DNA of 64,000 nucleotides, taken from the NCBI RefSeq assembly GCF_002214185.1, contig NZ_CP022161.1, forward strand, positions 7,075,486-7,139,485, given 5' to 3'. The DNA is from Streptomyces capitiformicae. Lineage in GTDB: Bacteria > Actinomycetota > Actinomycetes > Streptomycetales > Streptomycetaceae. How positions within the stretch are numbered: position 1 is the first letter of the stretch; each line of letters opens with the position of its first letter. This document shows positions 59,345-64,000 of the stretch, in pieces. Under the pieces are notes generated by a model, which had not been told where the DNA came from, did not search any database, and saw only the letters and a list, made by a program, of their open reading frames with translations. The position numbers and the translations under genes were made by a program.

Positions 59345-59940
59345 TCATGCTCATCGGACCATCCGGGTGGCCCTTGGCGAGGCAGTGCGGCGCGGGCACG
59401 TGCCCACCAACGTCGCCGAGATCGCCAAAGCCCCGCGCCGCGAACGAGATCGCCAAGGCTCCGCGGCTCGAAGAGGAGGACATCGAGCCGTACACGATCG
59501 AGGAGGTGCATTGCCTGCTCGTCGAGGCGGCCAAGCTCCGCGACAGCGCGCGCTGGGTCGTCGCCCTGGCGCTCGGGCTCCGGGAAGGGAAGGCCCTCGG
59601 GCTGCACCGGGAGGTCGTCGACCTGGACGCGGGGTACGTCAGTACCCGCAATAACCGGCTCCGGCCCAAGTACGCGCACGGCTGCGGAGACGACCCTTGC
59701 GGGAGGAAGGTCGGCTACTGCCCGCAGCATGAGCAGGTCCGCCGCGAGTACAAGACGACCAAGTCCCGCGCCGGACGGCGGACGATCGGCCTGCCGGATC
59801 CGCTGATCAAGCTCCTCCGCCAGCACCGGGAGGAGCAGGAGTGGGAACGGATCGCGGCCGGTGCCGACTGCGCGGGCAAGGGGTACGCCTTCGCCTCGCC
59901 AACCGGCGGCCCCGCTACGAACGAGGGCCGCACCAGGCCG
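59345..59940 (+). pseudogene. Tyrosine integrase, central part, frameshifted
   Basis: HRTIRVALGEAVRRGHVPTN begins the homology in one frame. A near-duplication (GAGATCGCCAAAGCCCCGCG at 59,419 and GAGATCGCCAAGGCTCCGCG at 59,447, 28 bp apart) then shifts to the frame reading PYTIEEVHCLLVEAAKLRD, LALGLREGKALGLHREVVDL and RREYKTTKSRAGRRTIGLPD. This is the AICE/phage integrase core up to about two thirds of its length. The His-X-X-Arg and Tyr part is missing. Confidence 0.75.
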
Positions 59941-60300
59941 TGCCATCTTCCAGTAGAAGCGCTCCAGTCGCTCAAGCCGGTGTGCGCCCAGGCCGGCCAC
60001 GAGGTGGACACGCACGCCCACCTCGTGGCCGTCGCACATGTTCTCGGAGACGTACGACGTGGCGATGCTCTCGACCCAGTGCTCAAGCCGGCTGAACGGT
60101 CCAGCTCCTACCCAGCTTCCGGAGTTTCTTGGCATCCCTCGCCCGCTCCATCGCGCGGACTGCCTTGGTCACCTCGGCCCTGGTCTTCCGCTCGATGTGA
60201 CGGCGGTCGGGCTTACCGTCATCGCGGACGTCTACCGTCACCCGACCGTGCCACTTCCTGTCCTTGCCGAAGTGGTACAGCCGCCGAGCCCGGAGAGCCG
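59935..60300 (-). pseudogene. Tyrosine integrase, N-terminal part, on the opposite strand
   Basis: The minus strand reads LYHFGKDRKWHGRVTVDVRD, KPDRRHIERKTRAEVTKAVR and ERARDAKKLRKLGRSWTV, then in a second frame HWVESIATSYVSENM and LVAGLGAHRLERLERFYWKM. This is the arm-binding and core-binding start of an AICE-type integrase. It meets the plus-strand central part head to head near 59,940, so an inversion has split the gene. One frameshift is present. Confidence 0.7.
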
Positions 60301-60442
60301 GCGGAGGATGGGCCCGTTCAGCGGCGGGACGGCTGTCGTAGTCGGTGGAGAAGCCGCGGCGCGGGGCGGTGCAGGCTGCGGTGTACACGACTACGCCGAA
60401 GCCCTGGCCGGAGCACCTCTTTGCCGCAGCCACCCATCCACC

Positions 60443-61459
60443 TCATCTGGGCTGGTGGGGCTGCAACTTGAGCTGCTTGACCAGATTCTGCGGGGTGAGC
60501 TGGAGGCGGCGGGAAGACGACTGCTCCGGGAACAGATCGTGGTGAACTGCGCGAGCGACTCCTTCAATGGTGCCTATCCCGTAAATCCACCCTGATTCTG
60601 CCGGATGGCCATCAGGGACTCTGTTGTTCTCCGTGAGGACAACAAGCCCGTAGTCGTAGTCGTCACCAGTGAATGCAGCCATGCTGTTCACCTTCCAGTC
60701 AAGCCTGTCGTAGGGGTCTACACCAGGATTGTTGGAGCGCCGCAGCCAGCCGTTCTTGACATGGACGACAGCGTTCTGGGGAGCTCCTGCCGGGGCTCCC
60801 CATCGCTGGTCACTTTGGACGTGATTCATGAGGTCCAGCGCGTAGGCGCGTGCCTCTTGGGGGAGCACCGGCGCTCCTGTGTCACTGTTGTCAGTGAACA
60901 CCTTCAGAAGTTGAAGCTGATCCGCCGCGGTGACCTGACTGAGACCCCAGAAGCCTTCCTTGTCGAGGATGGTGTTTTTCATTCCCGCCGCGTCGAGAAA
61001 TTCCTGAATCTTAACAGGGTTCGGGGCGGACGGATTCGTCAGGTCCGAAAGTTTTTTCCAGAGAGTCGTGGCTGCAGCATTGTCCGAAGCAGTGATCATT
61101 TTTCTGGCAAGAGTGTCGTCCTCACCGGTCAGAGGGCCCTTGCTGTGGAACAGCAGCGCACCCAGGATGACTGGCTTTATCACACTTGCCGCGTCCTGCT
61201 GCCTGTTCTCGTCGTATGCGCAAGCAATACCGGTTTTGCGGTCGTAGAGTGCAACCGACGCCACACTGTCGCGGCCCCTCAGGGCCTCGTTTATGTCTTT
61301 CTCGATGCGCTTGGCCAGGAGGCGTCCAGTCGGCTCGTTGCCATCCGAGGTGCATGCGGCCCCGGCACCCTCCCGACCGCCAGTCACTGCGGATGCCGCA
61401 GTCGGCACCAAGGCCATGAGGGCTATCACGCCAGCCGCCACCTTTATGTACTTATGCAC
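60443..61459 (-). CDS. Secreted class A beta-lactamase-like serine hydrolase
   Basis: 338 residues with a signal peptide (KVAAGVIALMALVPTAASA). Active-site motifs are Ser92-X-X-Lys95 (SVIK), SDN (125-127) and KNG (235-237) in place of the usual KTG. A Glu166-type EXXLN loop is not evident, so efficient beta-lactamase action is doubtful. The GTG at 61,457-61,459 has GAAGGG 8 bases upstream. One sampled line is 57% GC by hand count, below the core, and the codon use is mixed, suggesting transfer. Confidence 0.75.
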   Translation of the reverse strand: MHKYIKVAAGVIALMALVPTAASAVTGGREGAGAACTSDGNEPTGRLLAKRIEKDINEALRGRDSVASVALYDRKTGIACAYDENRQQDAASVIKPVILGALLFHSKGPLTGEDDTLARKMITASDNAAATTLWKKLSDLTNPSAPNPVKIQEFLDAAGMKNTILDKEGFWGLSQVTAADQLQLLKVFTDNSDTGAPVLPQEARAYALDLMNHVQSDQRWGAPAGAPQNAVVHVKNGWLRRSNNPGVDPYDRLDWKVNSMAAFTGDDYDYGLVVLTENNRVPDGHPAESGWIYGIGTIEGVARAVHHDLFPEQSSSRRLQLTPQNLVKQLKLQPHQPR

Positions 61460-61519
61460 AGTCAACCCTTCGCACTTTATCCACCGAACCTTTACGTCAC
61501 CCGCTCTCGCGAATAACGA

Positions 61520-62205
61520 TGCCGCACAATAGCACAAGCATCCGAAGGGAAATGCGAAATTGCTCGGGTCGTCGTGGGGACAGAAATAGAACGGTTTACC
61601 GTCCCGGCCGAAGCCGATGGTGGGCCGATCGCCGAGCGGGGTCCCCGGTGCATGGCGGCGTCGGTGAAGCCGGCCGCGGGCTCGAAGCCGAGGCCGCCGG
61701 CGTAGGTGATCGCGTCGTGCACGATCGTCTGTGCCTGCTCCACGCTGATCGACAGGGGCGGGTGGTCGAAAGCCGAGTAGTACTTCGATACGTATGTGGT
61801 CAGGGAGCCGGAACCCATCACCGCCGGGTCGGTCACGTTCTTCGCCCTGAAGCAGTACACATCCACCAGGAAACCGGTGACGGTCACCCTGCTGGCCCGT
61901 TCCTGGCGAGCCGGCAGGATCTGGGCGAAGCCACCCGTGTCAGGATCGGCTCCTGGCCGATCGGGTCGGCCGCCGCCCGGCCGGGGCCCTGGTCATGTCC
62001 AGTCCCGCGCTCCACCCCGCATTGACCCGGCAGCCCACCACTGACCGCTCATCTGGAGGAGTGTGCGCCTGCGCCGCCTCGGCGACGCGCCACACCAGCG
62101 CGGTGGCCTGGGCCGGACGCAGCCCCAGGCGCCTTCGCGATCTGCTTCGGCGCGCTGCCGCGCTCCCTCATCATCTCCCGTACCCGGGCCAGCAGTTCCT
62201 CATTG
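61520..62205 (-). pseudogene. Frameshifted hypothetical gene
   Basis: Pieces of one protein can be followed through at least three frames on the minus strand: NEELLARVREMMRERGSAPKQIAKA, then VTGFLVDVYCFRAKNVTDPAVM and AITYAGGLGFEPAAGFTDAA, then GFGRDGKPFYFCPHDD and AFPFGCLCY. The first part looks like a helix-turn-helix; the rest belongs to a family I recall in Streptomyces but cannot name. Broken reading frames rule out a working product. Confidence 0.65.
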
Positions 62206-62339
62206 TGCGTGGTCGCCGTCGCAGTCTGCCACGCCCACGCCATGCCCCATACGGGGTACACGTGAGCGATTCCGGCCCCGCAGCCCACCGCCTGTCACCC
62301 TGGGCTTGACGGCAACGGGCGGAATCGAGCCGGAGCGAT

Positions 62340-62435
62340 TCGCCCGTGGCCTTTCGCGCCGGACGAGGCCATGTACGGCTGCTGGGCTTCACCACAGCGG
62401 TGAAGGACGAGCCGTCCGGCCACGCCACTGTCGTG
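62340..62435 (+). pseudogene. pRiA4b ORF-3-like remnant, second copy
   Basis: TTCGCGCCGGACGAGGCCA, GGCTGCTG and CCCGGCCACGCCAC-like stretches align with 50,508-50,600. It sits directly before the promoter of toxin-antitoxin copy 3, showing the original order of remnant then antitoxin then toxin. Confidence 0.6.
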
Positions 62436-62497
62436 GAGCATCCCGGTAAGGGAAGCAACACCAGGAGTATGGTCTCTTATATGGCGAGACCAAGAAG

Positions 62498-62761
62498 GTG
62501 ACGGTGACGATCCCCGCGGATCTCCTGGACGAGATCCGTGGGGAGGCGGCGGAACGGGGCCTGTCGGCGTACGTCGCCGACGCCCTGCGTTTCAAGCGCG
62601 ACCGCGACCGGCTACGGGAACTGTCCGACTGGCTGCAGGAGGAACACGGCCCCCTCAGCGAGGCGGAGCGCACGGCAGCGTTCGAGGAGCTGGAGGATCT
62701 CGACGCCGAGCACGAGCGCCGCCGCCCCGCTGGAAAGCACGACGCCGGAGAGGCCGCGTGA
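62498..62761 (+). CDS. Ribbon-helix-helix antitoxin (VapB-like), copy 3, shifted start
   Basis: 87 residues if read from the GTG at 62,498 (MTVTIPADLLDEIRGEAAER). Compared with copy 2, two extra bases (GCGAGACC against GCAACC) put the ancestral ATG (62,482) out of frame, where it would stop after six codons. Translation may still begin at the GTG, keeping the ribbon. The rest of the protein matches copy 2. It overlaps the toxin by GTGA. Confidence 0.75.
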   Translation: MTVTIPADLLDEIRGEAAERGLSAYVADALRFKRDRDRLRELSDWLQEEHGPLSEAERTAAFEELEDLDAEHERRRPAGKHDAGEAA

Positions 62762-63183
62762 AGAAGCGGGCCGGTGAGTACGGGCAGCGGCCACTGCGCG
62801 TCTTCGTACTCGACTGCGAAGCCCTGTCCCTGGCCGTACGAGGCGACCGGAAGATGATCGCCTGGCTCGACCTCGCGGCCGGAGGCGAAGCCGAGGTGGT
62901 GACGTCTCCGATGACGCTGGTCGAAGCGTACGACGGCAGAACCACCGAGCAGCGCTGGGACTGGGTGCTCTCCAGGCTCAAGGTCGCGGACATCGGAAAG
63001 GACGAGGCCCGTCAGGCCCGCCGCCTCCTGGCCGATGCCAAGCTGCACGGCCACGAGTACGCGATCGACGCCGTACTCGCTGTCCTCGCACGCCAGCAGA
63101 AGGGCCAGGTCACCGTCTTCACCTCGGACGTGGACGACCTGGAACAGCTGGTTCCGGACTCGATCGTCGTCAAGAAGGTATGA
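62758..63183 (+). CDS. PIN-domain toxin (VapC-like), copy 3
   Basis: 141 residues with Asp19 (FVLDCEAL), Glu56, Asp104 and Asp124 intact. It is closer to copy 1 in its second half (ARQQKGQVTVFTSDVDDLEQ) and to copy 2 near the start (VRGDRKMIAWLDLA), as if copies have recombined. The stop is followed at once by the largest 12-bp repeat array. Confidence 0.83.
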   Translation: MKKRAGEYGQRPLRVFVLDCEALSLAVRGDRKMIAWLDLAAGGEAEVVTSPMTLVEAYDGRTTEQRWDWVLSRLKVADIGKDEARQARRLLADAKLHGHEYAIDAVLAVLARQQKGQVTVFTSDVDDLEQLVPDSIVVKKV

Positions 63184-63192
63184 CCCGGCGCT

Positions 63193-63272
63193 CTGGTCTC
63201 GGTTCTGGTCTCAGTTCTGGTCTCAGTTCTGGTCTCAGTTCTGGTCTCAGTTCTGGTCTCAGTCCTGGTCTC
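63193..63272 (+). repeat. Seven tandem copies of the 12-bp CTGGTCTCAGTT unit
   Basis: CTGGTCTC begins at 63,193, 63,205, 63,217, 63,229, 63,241, 63,253 and 63,265, exactly every 12 bp. Beyond it the familiar CACCCCCGTCC flank starts but diverges before any tRNA fragment. These could be arm-type integrase sites from a former att region, or the remains of an integrase 3' end (antisense reading T-E-T-R repeats). Confidence 0.8.
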
Positions 63273-63693
63273 AATCACCCCCGTCCGACGCCGCACGACG
63301 CCTCTCTCACGCCCCGCTCCACCGCAGGTCAAGACGCCTACGCCGGTTGCAGTTCTGGTTGCGTTTACAGGCGACATCAGGGACATCTCGCCAAACAGAC
63401 AGGCGCACGCCGCCGCCGAGACGCCCGGCCCCACGGCCATGGTGGCCCCGGCCTCCTCCATGCCGCCGGGCCCGGACCGCCCCGACCCATACCCGGAGAA
63501 TCCGCGGAGTCGGCGTGATCAGATGCTGCGCCGTGCCCTGTGCGAGGGGTGGCCGGTCCGGGAGCGTGGGCGAGTCGTGGCGGTGGCGGGCCCAGGTGCC
63601 GACTTGCGGTGAAATGGCCGACTACCTCGAACGGCCTCTGCATGACATGCGGTGTTCCGCGAGGGAAGGTATGACTGACAGGGAGACCCAGGG
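63273..63693. other. Region between the repeat array and the PAS gene
   Basis: About 420 bp with no gene I can support. The first 80 bp match the flank left of tRNA fragments 2 and 3. The last 100 bp should carry the promoter of the PAS-domain gene. Confidence 0.45.
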
Positions 63694-64000
63694 ATGAGGC
63701 CCCGGGCGGTTCCGGCACTGCCGAAGGGAACGGCCGGTATGCCTGAGCGAGAGTCCTGGAACGGGAACAGGTTGGGGGACGGCCTCACCGCTGCGCCGGG
63801 CGGCCTGCTCGATCTACTGCGGGTTGCCGCCCTGGTCCTGGGCAGCGACGGGCGGATCGTGCTGTGGAGCCCCGAGGCGGAGCTGTTGCTGGGTTTCTCC
63901 GCCGCTGAGGCACTGGGCGAGAACGCGGGTCGGCTGCTGGTGGCACCGGAGAACCGGTCACGGGCCCGAGAGCTGTTCGAGCACGTACGCTCAGGTGCGC
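63694..64000 (+). CDS. PAS-domain signalling protein, N-terminal part (runs off the right edge)
   Basis: 102 residues visible from the ATG at 63,694. A PAS domain begins near residue 40: LLRVAALVLGSDGRIVLWSP, then ELLLGFSAAEALGENAGRLL. In Streptomyces such a start usually heads a SpoIIE-type phosphatase or a kinase. An ATG at 63,739 with AAGGGA 9 bases upstream is an equally good start. The rest is outside the window. Confidence 0.75.
   Translation, partial: MRPRAVPALPKGTAGMPERESWNGNRLGDGLTAAPGGLLDLLRVAALVLGSDGRIVLWSPEAELLLGFSAAEALGENAGRLLVAPENRSRARELFEHVRSGA

Noticed and set aside
63193..63272. 12-bp repeat array considered as CRISPR or as a coding repeat
   Set aside because: There are no spacers, and the long forward and reverse frames through it show no protein-like sequence outside the repeat.

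Overview
The window is high-GC actinobacterial DNA, almost certainly a Streptomyces chromosome. It carries the polarity proteins Scy and FilP, the cslA/glxA tip-glycan genes, an SCO5389-family protein, NucS, conservon-type signalling genes and leaderless starts. The gene order from about 7.7 to 34.3 kb follows, from memory, the S. coelicolor SCO5380-SCO5409 neighbourhood read backwards. No rRNA, CRISPR array or complete tRNA gene is present.

Core, 1-34,313. The left edge holds the start of an isobutyryl/methylmalonyl-CoA mutase large subunit behind a perfect 24-bp palindrome. Next come a DUF3817 membrane protein, a MarR regulator and a cslA-glxA-GH6 cluster for polar glucan synthesis. These are followed by a second DUF3817 gene, three tandem AIM24-like genes, another MarR, and an OmpR-type two-component system facing a double-PepSY protein across three CTTCAG repeats. 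Acyl-CoA genes (meaB, thiolase, methylmalonyl-CoA epimerase, and later 3-hydroxybutyryl-CoA dehydrogenase and a cobalamin adenosyltransferase) share a B12-linked branched-chain/propionate theme with the mutase. The coiled-coil genes scy and filP sit in the middle. Two ABC-2 transporter pairs, an LLM-type oxidoreductase, nucS, a large ATPase with a Gly-Thr tail and a STAS protein complete the core.

Degenerate conjugative element, about 34.3-50.0 kb. A leftward cluster looks like an actinomycete integrative and conjugative element (AICE). It contains prim-pol and DUF3987 replication genes, an FtsK/TraB translocase, small transfer membrane proteins, a PP-loop (PAPS reductase-like) protein and a possible Pycsar-type membrane protein. 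XRE, GntR-GntR and phosphotransferase genes are at the right. The DUF3987 gene is cut off 30 bp from the core gene at 34,313, and no integrase or excisionase remains, so the element is probably immobile. Its distal end carries a lower-GC AAA+ ATPase/subtilase pair that resembles a conflict system.

tRNA-Ser scar zone, 49.9-64 kb. Three 3' fragments of a tRNA-Ser(GGA) gene lie at 49.94, 54.26 and 59.03 kb, each followed by its own hairpin. Clusters of a 12-bp repeat (CTGGTCTCAGTT) lie near them. Between them are three copies of a ribbon-helix-helix/PIN toxin-antitoxin module in different states of damage and a probable phosphorothioate-dependent HNH endonuclease. A large helicase-associated-type protein and a broken conservon (kinase plus roadblock protein only) are also there. 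Beyond the third fragment are an IS110 scrap, an integrase split into two oppositely oriented pieces, a beta-lactamase-like secreted protein and frameshifted relics. The pattern reads as repeated arrival and decay of integrative elements at one tRNA gene. The window ends inside a PAS-domain protein.
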